A stretch of DNA of 64,000 nt from positions 1 through 64,000 of the forward strand of contig JAPYMA010000305.1 in the NCBI GenBank assembly GCA_035041965.1. The letters run 5' to 3'. Shown here piece after piece: positions 40,451 through 52,941 of this stretch. The notes beneath the pieces are model-generated. The model saw only the letters and a program-made list of their open reading frames with translations. It made no database searches and had not been told where the DNA came from. The position numbers and the translations under genes are program-made. This DNA comes from Anisakis pegreffii (taxonomy: Eukaryota; Nematoda; Chromadorea; Rhabditida; Anisakidae). Positions within the stretch are counted from its first letter, which is position 1. The number at the start of each line of letters is the position of its first letter.

Positions 40451-43400
40451 TGAATATGTTTCATCAGTTACCTTCTGCTATGATCAAATATTACATGATA
40501 TTACTGGAATCAGTGTTGTTGTTCTGTCTCAAATGGAGTATTTTTCAGTTTTTGAATTCTCATTTTCATCGTCACTTGAAACTATCAATCATTGAGTCGT
40601 CGAAACGCATTCAAGTCGTTTTATTGCCGAATTGTTCTGTGTAATGTGACGGCGTTCCTCAGAAGACTGTTACGTGAGCACTGTAATTGTAGAACTATTG
40701 TTCAATTCATTTAATTTTTAAAACCTTCGATCGCTTCATTTTTTGCCTCAGGTGTCGTGATGCACTTTCGAAATTTTTCGTAAACTTTCAATTGACGTAA
40801 ACTTTAATTCGTAAGCAAAAAGCTTTCAAAGTTTAAGTTTGAACATAAACTTTCGATCGTATTCTCCAAAATCTTACCCCTCCGACCAAGAACAAGCTCT
40901 TTAAAAGTTCATCGAAAAAAGTCGACTGAAAAAAAAGGTTATGTCATCTGCGTGGTGCACATAAGCCTTTCATGCACAAAAAAGTTTGGCTCGGCGACTT
41001 TCTAGACTAATTTATAGAAGACATCTTTCTGAGGTATGAGATTCTCGAGATTCCGAGATCAGAAAGTGATGCATTATGCCGCCTCGGACGAAAAACGAAT
41101 TGATGCAGCTACCATTCACACCGTTTGTTTGAAGATAACTCTCACAAGGGTCTTCTTCAAGATCAGTGGTTCTCGCGCTCGAGTGCTCCATTACCCATTT
41201 TGATGATCTCGCACGCCGTCGATATCCCCACCCCCGCCCCATCTTGATACAAAAGCTTACAATTTTTACTTATAACATCGGGAACAAAAGGAGAACCGAT
41301 CCGGAAATTCCTCAGTGATGTGAAAAAAATCATTTCCCGGAATGAAGCAAGTATTTTTAGAACTTTATTTATCCATTGCAAAAACAATATGAACCTTGTC
41401 CATAGCAATGGAAGAAAACATCCTTCATCGATTAAAAAAATAAAATTTATCAACAAGTTCAATTACTCATGAAGAAGGAAGATGCAATAAACATTTGAGG
41501 ATATTATCTTCGAGATGAACGGAAACGCAATCATTTCGTCAAATTGAGGTTAATGAATAAGTAAAAATTCATCAGAGGTATGAAAATAAATTCGTGCTAT
41601 GGAGCGTTTAGAGATGCGACAGATGCATTAATTCTGAAATTCCCATTCTACTTTTCAAGCACTCAACTCATTAACATCATAAGAACTGTTGTCGTTCATC
41701 ACGGTAGAAGTATTGTACCCTTTGAGGGAACATTCGTAAGCTATGAAAGAATTTGAAATTGGAAAAATTGGAAAAAAAATCGGTAACATCAAATTCAAAA
41801 ACATTCGATCGTCCTACACCAAACCAATGATCTTTTCTGTCGTACCAAAGAGCTCAATCAATTCTTATTGCTCATGAGAGACGATGTCAGCCAATATATT
41901 AAAGCACTTACGAGATATTTCTAACTTCTTCAAATTAACTTTTATTCAGGTCTAAACGAACTAAAGATACTCATAAAATAGGATAAAACGAGTATTTCCA
42001 TGAGCGAGCTGCGTTTAGATATCCGATGAGAAATACACCATCACAATAACGTTTCATCATAATAAAACAACAACAAATATTAGTTTCACTCAATCAAATC
42101 CCCAATGTTGAGTAGAGACGGTGTCAGGCAATGTATTGAAGAAATTACGAATCATTCGTGACTACATAGATTTTTGATTCTTTGATTCACCTAAGGGCAA
42201 TCAACATGAACCGAGATTGATGTAAGTAGCTCAAGGAGGTAAAATAATTGCTTTTCTCTCATGAGAACCCCGCAATCAACAAATTTACTATTGGATTCGT
42301 TGAGTAGTCAAATTCAGTAGTTGTAATTAATCAATTATTGACCAAAGCGCTCGTTCCACTTTATTGTGCTTGAATTATAATCATTTTGCTGATCGCATTT
42401 ATATTTTGCGTAACTGATACAGCATTTTATGTAAATGACCACTTCACTGTTGATTCAATGTTCATTCTATCAATCGCTGAACGTCACTTCAGTTCAAGTG
42501 ACCAGTCTTCGGACAGATCGAATGAAGCTGATGAAGTGCACTGAAACACACGATGTGTTCCATGAAGCGGTTGATTCAAAACGGTTGATTCGCGGGCTCT
42601 CATGATTACGCTCTTGAATGCTCTAATTATAATTTCTTCAGCCTCCTCAATAAAATTTCCAAAAGCCACGTCGTTACACTTTTGCGCGTCATTGAAAAAC
42701 GCTCAACATTTAAGTTTTCCGAGAGTCAAGCTTAACAATCTTGCTTCATTCTAGATAAATATTGACCGTTTGGATATGCAGCCATCTGATAGGTATTTGT
42801 TCCTTTTACTCAAACGAAAAGTTGAAGAATTCTGTGAATGAAGTTTCGGCACGAGATACTCACCATAGTCACCTAAAGTCACCACCAATAATCCTCAAGC
42901 TATCCTATCACACCTTTGCGGTTCAAACAAAGCTAACATAGCATCCATCAAGTTAAAAACAGGCTAATAACTCCGCCCTCCGTTGTGTTCAGCAAATTTA
43001 CAAAACACATTCTTAATCGTCGTTTCGAGCTCACCAAATTACTGAGTGTCTGCCTCATTTCAGATCTCCAGACACGCTATGCTTCCTAGTCGTTTCACTC
43101 CACTTGGATGCATCCAAATGGATGCAATTCGCACCGTGTCGATGCAATCATCTGCGAAATATCTGTTTCATTCATTCGATTAAGTTTCATTTCTTTTGCA
43201 ATTTCGACATATCCTTTCATTTCGACTTTACTCCTTTCGAATTGGTAGAACGAAATCGTTGCCAGGGGAAGCGCAAAAAATTAATTTATTTCGTTAACAA
43301 CCAGCCGGTCCATCGAGGTCAAGATAAGAAATCCATTCAACCATGAATAAGAGAAATTTGGTGCATCCTTTCTATTCATATCAATTTTATTACATTCTAA

Positions 43401-43465
43401 AAATTAATTTGAGCATTGAGCATTGATAATTTATGGCCGATTAAGAAATATGTACAAGGAATAAT
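40451..43465. other. Intergenic, 3' flank of the Ig-EGF gene
   Basis: Carries the presumed 3' UTR of the Ig-EGF gene and featureless AT-rich DNA. Two overlapping minus frames at 41012-41462 (76 and 99 residues) lie in a GC-richer patch but show no domain, signal peptide or phase-matched neighbour. I see no RNA gene. Confidence 0.5.
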
Positions 43466-44561
43466 TAGGGTTTGCGAAATCCCGACGATTTTTCAATCCC
43501 GGGATCGGGATTTGATCCCGGGATTGATTTTTGATCCCGGGATAATCCCGGGATCGAGCAATTATTGAAATATCGATGTGGGACATGTTTAAACACATTT
43601 TTTTCGAATCAATATGCTCATTATTAATCAGAAAGGAGCTAATTCAACAAATTATTGAACAAATCCAAGGAACTAAGCATTCAAATTCAAATTAATATTT
43701 CATATAATGATGCCAATGATCATGCCGCAAGGGCATACTGCATATTCTATGCTAAGACATCTTGTCACCTCGGGTCTAAGCTAATAACAGTACACTTGCA
43801 TGTGAATATGAAATTCATGATTTTCCATCACTTTATCTAAAAAGTGGAAAAAAAACATCCGCAATAGATTTTTATCGAACCATCGAGCACTTATTGTACA
43901 TGTTTGATAATTAAGATCTTGGAAATGTACTTGATTTTCAAGCTTAAGATCCTTTTGAGTGCAACAATTTTGCTCACTTCGACAATGAATTCTCACTACG
44001 AGTGAACTCAATGAGAAATTGTGTACATTTCAATTGGATGAAAATGTTTCCAAATAGCGGAGTAAAAAAACTTGCAGTCTTTGGAACATACAGTTGAATC
44101 AACAGATGGAATATTGAAGCCGAACAAATTGCGTAGGAGGAAATGACTCAAAATTTCGTTGAACTTTGTTGCTCTCGGTTCTTATTAGAAAATGTGATTA
44201 TCTCTTTCAGTTTACTTAGAAATGCATCCAGATGAGTGTGATATAAATTAATGGAGAGCAGAATAATCAGTTGAATATTCAATGAAATGTTACGTAAAAG
44301 TTCATCGAGCTGTCGTTGATCATGTCATTCGTCCGAATTGCGTCTATTTTTCTTAGCTGAACATTAATGATAGAGGGCAGACAGCGGAGATAACTGCTTA
44401 TAAATTAGATGGAAAAAATTAAGGCTGGCTTCAAGATGGACATATTATCAAAATTCACACAAATTGACGTTTTATCAAATCCCGAAATCCCGGGATTTTT
44501 CAAAACTTAAATCCCGGAATCGGGATCAGAACTGTAATCCCGGGATCCCGTACAAACCCTA
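43466..44561. mobile_element. Non-autonomous hAT-type DNA transposon, 1,096 bp
   Basis: The termini are TAGGGTTTG at 43466 and its reverse complement CAAACCCTA ending at 44561. Both subterminal regions are packed with ATCCCGGGAT-type motifs, characteristic of hAT elements. The flanks carry an identical 8 bp duplication, GGAATAAT, at 43458-43465 and 44562-44569, exactly the hAT target-site length. Interior frames are short and show no transposase motif, so mobility would need a transposase supplied elsewhere. The perfect duplication suggests a fairly recent insertion. Confidence 0.92.
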
Positions 44562-47500
44562 GGAATAATACAGCATGAAAGGCGGAGCGCACTAACATCA
44601 TGCGGGTGGGTTGAATAAGTTGAAAATAATTGCAAATTAATAATAATAATAATAAATTTAAGAAATAATAATAACAAAAAAATAATAATACAGTTATGGA
44701 ACATGTATGTATTTTTGAACATGTATGTTATTATGTAAAATTTTAATTGAATTTAATTGACATTTGCAACCGTGAATCAAACTTAGCAATGTGTTATTAA
44801 GTGATCTTCGAAGGAACAGCTTTTCATTCATTCTCACTATCACCAAAATGACTCCTCCCATTGTTGAAGAACGTTTTAAAGCCGTATATATAAAACGGCT
44901 GTCATCGTCGCATTTCTTCACCAATGTATCCAGCCACTTAGTCCGCGAAAGTGTTTTGTTCATCGTTCAATATCATTGGGGAATTCTATAAAAATTTTCA
45001 TCTGTAAAACCTACTGGACTGCAGAGTACCGTCTTCTAGTTTTTGTTTGTCTAGTTTTTCTCGTATTATCTCGGATGCGTAATAATTCTTCAGCGTATAT
45101 TTTCGTGCAATGTGCAATGTCTATATTCCAGAATATTGCTCAAGTTAATGTACTCGTTTTGTTCGCGGAACATATGGAAATAAATCTTACACTACGCTAT
45201 GGATAATAATAAACCTAATCGGCTTTGGCCGAAGCATTTCTTACGAAAAGTGCTAACGGAATGAAGGGGTTGTAACCTCTGAAATTACAATTTAAGAGTA
45301 TCAATCTGCTGAAAACAGTGATTGTCTTTCTTTCGTACTATCTCTTTTTTCCCAGTTTTTTCGTATGTTTGCTTAAATTTTGACATAAATGTTTATCACC
45401 CTTCTCAATATTCTGACACCAGATCTGTTACATATTTGAATGTATTATTCCTTATGAAGAATTGTGATAATTGCAAGGCATGACGTATATGAAAACAGGT
45501 GATTGCTTTGTTGCGTTATCCTCTTTTCGAGAAGATAAGGATTATCTTTATGAGGTTTCGATTTTCAGAAACAAATTCATTTAGCATCCACGGAAATTCA
45601 TCGTAAGTATTCATTAAATGCTAGGGATACGTTGTTATTGCTATTGTTCACAGTGTTCTAATAAGTGAACACGTATGGAAGTGATTCTTTCTGAGAATGT
45701 TCTTCAGCAACGTTAATTTTATCACTAAATGTAGGAGCAGAAAGTGCTTCGTTGTAGGCAGTCGCATGGTCATAATGTAATTAAAATCGAGCTTTGAAAC
45801 CTTTCAATTAACTCCCGATTCACACCGACAGTGAGACGACATATCGCACTGGAGAACGTGTTTTGTTGTGCAGTTTTGTTGTGTGAAGTTTTCCGGTTAA
45901 TAACTTTAGCAACGGTTGCAATGTAATAAATGAATAACATATATCATTAATACTTGAGCCAATTTTTTTGATCATTGGCATTCAGGATGTAAACATAGTG
46001 AATGAATAGCAATGCTGACGATGTTTACATTGTGTTTTGCATTCCATATGATTGCTGATATGCCACTTGTCAATCATGCGAATGCTGATGGGAGAAGTTA
46101 TTTACCGCTAATTTCCTTAATGTACGATTTGATGATTTATTCGGATACTTTTAACTCCTTCAATCCGTGAATGGAAGCATTTGTTTGCATTTTATTATAG
46201 TCATTATATTTTTCATGCATTGTCTAGGTAACTCCTCAGTCACTAACCGTTGCGACTTAGCTAATTTTTTTCGCTGACTGCTATTGAATCTAGTCACGGT
46301 TTTTATTCACGTCGAGATCCTGAGCCTACATCTCAAGGAATCAGTTCGTTTATGAATTCCAGCGAAACGATCACAGATTATAAGCTGATTTTAACCGTAG
46401 ATTGAATCATCAATCGTTGCTTTGAAATCGAGTTTATCACTTATTGTTTTCGCTGTATTAATGAATGTGGAACTTCCGAACAACTTCACTGATGCAATTT
46501 CTCATGGCTTCTCTTGAAATTTGCATGAAGTTATTAAGGTTTCCTTATCCAAATAGTTCATCTCGTTTTGGTTGGCTCTAAAGTGGGCGTAGATAGATTA
46601 GATCGTTATGAAGAGAGATAAATTAATATTGCGAACGCTTTGCGATGTTTGATGCCTTGGGTTGAACTTCGGGGTGAATTATACTGTGAGTTGCCAATTG
46701 TTAAGCTGAGACGTATATAGGAGCTCACTCCGACCTCATACAAAGTTTAAGAGGGTGTCATTCCACACTGGGATGGAGTCTTGAGCTCGAAATTCGTAAC
46801 ATCTTCGGGAAGCCTCTGAAGATTGTGTATTGCTCCTTTTCAGATGAGCTTGCAGCATTTCACGAGAATCTACTATCCTGAACCAAATGACTACTCGCCA
46901 AACGCATATTAGGGTCATTTTGATCTGATCCCAATTTTTAGTGAAAAATCGCTCGTCGATGTCTACAAACGTGCTTTTCTGCATTCCTGATGAACCACTA
47001 GTCCAAATGTGTTGACAGCCATGCGAACAAATTTGGGTCTCACAGCAGCGTTGAATAGCGATTATAGTGCTGATGATGCTAAAGATTATGTCAAAAGGAA
47101 GTTGTGCAAATTAACCAATACTTATTCGTAGGGGAGTGATGAACGATTACACAAAGGAAACATCCTTACAGCTTTGCAGCGGTAAGTCTGAAACAATGAG
47201 GTCCAATGACGTTCGATCCAAGTTTACCCTGCATGTGTCTCATGCAATATTATCGAATAATGTCTGTTGCTGAGGTGGAATAACATTGAAGTGAATGAGC
47301 TGAGTGCAGGTCAAATTTCTTTGGTGGATCAATTCAGTTTCGACTGTCAGCTAAGCGTTGGCTCGACAAACAGATTACTCGATTTATTGATAATTGGTCT
47401 GAATTTGTCGATGTTGTTCATCAATTCTATCGTAGTGCATATAATGTTGTTTCCTTTGAAATATTGAAGTTTGATGTTACTGTCACAGTTTGAGCATTAT

Positions 47501-49006
47501 TACTAAGATTCTGCTATTTTAATTTTTCACAAATGTTTTTTTTTGCTATTTTAATTTTTCACAAACTCAATCTCTTCCGTCATTGTCAACATAAACTCAC
47601 AATAATCAATGGCTTTATCAGCAATTTTCAGTATTCTCGTTGACCGCACGTACAGTTTTGGTTGATTCCAACATGAAAGCTCGTGTCATTGATTGATCAC
47701 TACAGTGATCGTTGGAACGGACCATAACCAATTTCATTTTATCAACGTTCCATCAAAATTATCAGTTATTGAGCCAAGTATTGGTCATTAGTGGCGTGAG
47801 GTGAAAGTGACGATTAATGCGTTTAGACGGAAAATTCTTTCATGAATGATAAGGTTGAACGGCATTATTTAGTGTCGAAATTGTCGGACTTTTCCGAAAG
47901 ACCACCAGTAGTTGACATGTCAATTCATTGAAATCTCCAAGGTTTAAAGCAGTCGACAAATACAATAGTTCTTCAAGCCAGACGAACAATTCATACATTT
48001 CAGAAACATTATAAGGATTAGAAAAAACTTCAGAAAAAAAAAAGATGCTTCATTGGACTGTGTGCTTGTGCTTGATGATTGCAATTGATATATTTTGCAT
48101 CGGACAAGTATTATTCGTTGTATTCACAATGACACGAGCCAGATAGATCGGATAACAGAGATTTGTAGCCAAAATTAGTGCGAACCAGTTATACTTTGAG
48201 GATTCCTTGCCATAAACATGAATATCAACGCGTGTTTAATTGTGATCCGAAAGTGTGACGAATTTATTATTATGTGATCATAATTCACTCGAGTGAAGAC
48301 GTCAATCGCTGTAATTGAATAAATTCGCAATAAATCGCCAGTGAGAATGATTTGCTTATCGCATTGCTGTGAGACACCCCTTCTCCTCTAGTGCTTGTAT
48401 CGTTCACATTCTTGATAACGTTATTCGAAAACAATGTCAAATTGAAGCACAATGAGGATATTAGTGGATCGGAAGAATTATCAGTATCCTGTCTTAGAAA
48501 TTTATGCTTCAGTATCCCCATTGTGCCAAGAATACATTAGATCGCGAACATATCTTCAATGTTTCTTGTATAATTATCCGTTTCGAGCTTGCAGTTGAAG
48601 CAGTACAAGCAATTCATGTTTTAGGCAAACAAATATTCATCATCACTCGAATTTCTAACCTATTCACATCAGACTTTCGAGTGATTACTTTTGAATCGAA
48701 GGTTGTAATGATACTCGTTGATAATGGGTGGATGAAAAGGAATGCGAAGTTGCGGCTCACTTCCCCTACATTAACTTCAAATTCATTTCCATTTCTGCCA
48801 TTCAAACTATTTGTCAACGTCGAACAGCTGGTGGCATATAGCTGTTTTGAATTGTTTTGAATTATTCGAATTATTTGATGAATTGGTGCTTACGATAAAG
48901 TTTTTGAAGCAATGTTTTCGAACGCCGAGTCGTTGTCCGGAACGAACGATAGCTGCGCGATAATTGCTTGGAGGGATTATGAACAAGCATTGTTTTACAG
49001 GAATAA
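44562..49006. other. Intergenic region with no firm gene
   Basis: Includes an AT-rich ATA/ATT microsatellite-like tract at about 44638-44690 and a 21 bp direct duplication at about 47513-47567. Open frames at 46736-46984 (minus, 82 residues) and 48504-48860 (plus, 118 residues) stand alone with overlapping antisense frames. Neither shows a domain or splice partners. I see nothing else. Confidence 0.5.
47513..47567. repeat. Direct repeat of 21 bp
   Basis: GCTATTTTAATTTTTCACAAA occurs twice, separated by a poly-T-rich spacer. A minor local duplication. Confidence 0.8.
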
Positions 49007-49865
49007 ATGTGGATTTCATCAGTGTGCATATTGCTGTCGTTGGTGGTTGCGTTCGTATGCTCACAACCATACTTCACTGTCATTCGACAACAGCCAACAT
49101 TTGATAAATGTGAGGTTTCGCTCATTCGAGTACCTACCAATGTTTCGACAATCATTTCTAATCACATAATATTCTCTCTAAGGGATAAGCCGATTAAGAA
49201 TCGGATCAGAAACGTCTAGCCACGTTCAGGGCACCCAGAAAATATATGAATTAGGCAGATCGGTCGTCGTATTCCTTGATGAGAAACATCCTCAAGTTTA
49301 GCAACGGTTATCCCTGACTTATTTTTGTAGTCTATCGTGTAATCAACATATATTGACTTAAACTGCAAATTGCAATAACATCAGTATCATTAAAGCAATA
49401 AATCCGCCAGCTATTCAGTTTTGATCGTATAAGTTACGCTTTGTTGAGGATAATAGATGGGAACGTATAGTTACGTATAAATAATTACGCTTTGAACGTA
49501 TAATTACGCTTTGAAGATGGGAAATTGCGGTCTTCAAAGTGAATTAAGGAAGTTAAGTAATTTGATAGAAATTCAACATTCAGCGGTCGTTCCGCGTATT
49601 AACTGTTCATTAATTTTCTATTTGATCGCATCTAACCATGGTGCTTTTTGAAGTTTTGGAACGTGTAGAACGAGCGCCGGCACAACCATTTAGGAGACGA
49701 ATGAGTTGGGATGATGAAAATGTCAGAATGGTACCACTGCTTCTGCGCACTGACTACACCGACAATCCAATAGTACGACAGAGCAGAAATCAACTGCATC
49801 AACTAAACAGGCTCCTCAAAAAGCCTGTCTTCAACTTTGCTAATCTCTTTCGGCGTACGTACTGA
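49007..49865 (+). CDS. Candidate small secreted peptide precursor
   Basis: Two exons, 49007-49109 and 49654-49865, join in phase to 104 residues. A TTTTACAG acceptor ends six bases before the ATG, as in trans-spliced genes. The N-terminus MWISSVCILLSLVVAFVCS is a strong signal peptide. The mature part is basic and has an RRR at 48-50, KK at 90-91 and RR at 101-102. Prohormone-convertase processing could therefore release a segment of about 49-52 residues and then the nonamer PVFNFANLF. After the signal peptide no cysteine remains in the spliced form. The donor is GTGAGG, chosen over in-frame alternatives for consensus and phase; the second exon's acceptor is TTTTGAAG. I do not recognise the family. 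It could instead be a non-peptide secreted protein or a mis-joined model. Confidence 0.5.
49455..49515. repeat. Short repeats of an AATTACGCTTTGAA motif
   Basis: Two or three near copies of GTATAATTACGCTTTGAA lie in the intron of the candidate peptide gene. This is a small slippage-type repeat. Confidence 0.6.
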
Positions 49866-52800
49866 CTGGTTACGTGGATGAAGTCTCCGTTTAACATGTC
49901 AAGAATCAATATCTCTAATAACTTTTTGCATATATCACCGATCTCAATCCCATAAATGTTCTCATTGAGCTTATTGTCTTTAAAATGTAATGTTTTATTC
50001 ATTGATCTTTATGCTGCTATTTGTAAAATGTTCACGATTATCTCGTTGTTAATGTCGAACAAATAGTTGCGCTTACCGGTTCAAATTTTTCGACAACTAT
50101 CATGTACTGGTGACTTATGCAGCAATGAATATCACGGAACTTGTTCAGACAAGGCAAATGACAGTGAATGTTAAGTGCTTATTGGATGTGATTATGATTT
50201 CACTTTGAAGAGCATTTTATTTCAAGTGGGTGAGTGAAGCTAATTTGACATCAAAAATGCATTCGAGAGTGAAATATTTGGAAATGAAGCATTACTGATG
50301 ATAATTCATTCACATCTTGTTGACAGTCATTTTATTTAACGCTTGAATGACTGGCACCAGGAACTTGATAGAAATCACTTTATGAAATATGTTCCATCAG
50401 TTTAAAGTGATGAAGAGTTACAAAGGAAATGAAAGAATACAGTATTCCGTCACTATTTCAACAAGTCAGAATGGAATCTTCGAGAACGATGAGTGTGTCA
50501 GTATCAGTTTTTGAATACTTTTCGCGGGATTTCTACGATCACCCCAAAAAAGACTGGTCATAAAGGCGCACTGAACGAGGGGGGAGAAGCTTTTTAGATG
50601 AATCACGATTCAGTTAGAGAATTAATCGTGAGAACTTATTTCCTGTTTGGAACGCAATTGAGACATTACTGATTCGATTATCGCTTGTTGACAGAGAGGA
50701 TGACAGAGCAGAATTTTTTTTGCACGAGTTGACGAGAAGCGTTTTCATGGTTTCGTTAGGAACAATGAAAAGAGAGCACCATTTGGCACGCCTAGGTAGC
50801 ATTTCTTATGAATGACCATATACCGTGAGACAATGCATGACCGTACACCTTACGTCGGAAACTTGCGGGAATCACCTACACGCAAATTAGCATCATTTGT
50901 TTGAGTTAGGCTCACGTTTTCACATAAGGTTACGCCAAAGCTTTTGCAGAGGCTTGGGCCTTGACACAGTTTTACGATTTGGCTGCAAAAGAACTGACTT
51001 GATCATTCTACAATTCCTCAAACCTCACTGTTCTGGTATGTGCATCAAAAGACAATAATCGAAGAATTTCTCCACGTCGTAGAGGTGCTGTATGCTTGGC
51101 CGTGTGGATGCAGATATATCGGAATACAAACATCCATGAATCATATAGTAAAAATCATCATTATGAACGCTTGTGAGACATTTCAGTCACAGAAGGAAGC
51201 CGGCCCGATAGGTATTGATGTACAAACCGGCATTTCTCATGCCCTCATGTTAAAGGCATCAACGGTTTGCATGTTTGCGCAACCTCAGCGGGATCCTGGA
51301 TTGTGATAATTGAATGTTTAATTAAATATCTCGCAAATAAATGAAATTTTGTGTTTTGAATCAGCTCTTCTAACGTATCTATTCGCAATGAAGGACTACT
51401 TGTTTGAGGAGTGCACAGTCGAAAACTTGATTTATATGGGATAACCGTGGAATCGAGTCACATTTCATTGCCATAAAATGCAAATGAAATGAAATTGATT
51501 CATTCGGATGAAAGGGAATGCAAATGATCATTAACGATGCAAAACGATTTCACACTTGTTAAATGCTGAAGTGAACAAACGAATACAATCATATGATTTT
51601 ATTTGTTATAATTATAATCCTTCGATACAAACCGAACTGATTTTCATTCAGGCAGTTCTCGAATATCACAGCACTCTATTGGAAACAAAAACAACAATTT
51701 ACAAACGGCAGTGATCAATGGGAGCTAAGCTGATACAACTGCATCCGATGAAAACAATGTTAGATGAGTATAGGTTAAATTCAGATGATCTCAACAATTG
51801 AATATCGCAAAATATGGAATGAAAGAAATTCCGGTGATTGAGATAATTACGTCAGAGATGATCTGATGGCTCACATGTGGGCGTAACGGAAGCATTAAAG
51901 CGTAGATGAATGCGTCAGTGTATAAATGTGATTGCGTTAATTGACTTCCGTACACGCCAATTATATCCTGATTATCCTTACACGAAAAGGTATGTGTAAA
52001 AATGCTCTAGGGAATTAGGATCAGTGGATAATTCTGATATTGCGCTTTCAGCGATAACGTTGGCTGATTGAGTGCAAGGATATGACGAAGGGACATTTTG
52101 ATCGCTGACTATGGCTGAGAATAACTGAGCAACTTTTGCGGTGCACCAGCATGACCCTGACATCATTTCAATATCGCCTTCTAGTTAGTGTTCCATTCAG
52201 TGCTCCAGTTCCTCCTAATGACTCTCAGTGTCCGTCAAAAAAATGTTTTTCTACAAGAAAATCTCCGTCGTGTAAATACTTTACAACAGTATCCGTATTG
52301 TAACTTTATGAAACCAATTTTGACCGTTTCAAGGAAGTCCCAATATTAACGAATTTTCCCACGAGCTGATGTGGCACTGTTTGTATGTTTTCATAACTCA
52401 TCTGAGCAATGCTGAAATTACTCAGACCCAAGGCAAGATTGTGAATACTTTTCAACAGTATTCTCAAATCTATGATAATACATGATTTTTTACCATGATG
52501 CATTCAAAGTGGAATCAACGCCCAAAATAGGGACGAAATTTGGAAAGAAGATTAATTTTCCAGTAATTAACGTTCCGTCCGCGGGGATGATTATCTTGTA
52601 CGAATTAAGTCGATAGTGAGTTCTGAGTATTAACGTTGGCTGAACCTGCATTCCAATAATCACCGTCAACAATAAACATTAAGGGATCTCAAATGAACAA
52701 TTTGCAATCACAGAGATATTGGATTTGAATCATCCGACAGGCCAAAAATTACTGAATGTGGGTGTTGCGAACGGAAGAAGGCAAAATCTGATAACGATTA

Positions 52801-52941
52801 GCACGGACGTTGTTGCTCGCGATACACTAAAACGAACACACTATTGTGGATTACCCATTCAACAGTCACAAATTGCTGAATGCATCGACTAACTTTCCAT
52901 ATAAGTTTCCACATCCTTCATGCTATCTCTCACTGTCGACA
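49866..52941. other. Intergenic region with a carboxypeptidase gene fragment
   Basis: About 3 kb between the peptide gene and the 3' end of the carboxypeptidase gene. Open frames near 50.6 and 51.0-51.3 kb are isolated and unconvincing. The one supportable item is the short duplicated piece of the carboxypeptidase last exon near 52.29 kb, listed separately. The last part should contain that gene's 3' UTR. Confidence 0.5.
52291..52336 (-). pseudogene. Fragment duplicated from the carboxypeptidase last exon
   Basis: About 45 bases here match 52991-53036 in the last exon of the neighbouring carboxypeptidase gene, with only a few substitutions. Read on the minus strand, the matching frame is interrupted by a stop. 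Sequence on either side no longer matches. This is a non-functional partial copy, a trace of an old local duplication. Confidence 0.7.

Noticed and set aside
48504..48860. 118-residue plus frame
   Set aside because: AT-rich, with a 67-residue antisense frame through the same bases and no splice partners or motif; likely chance.
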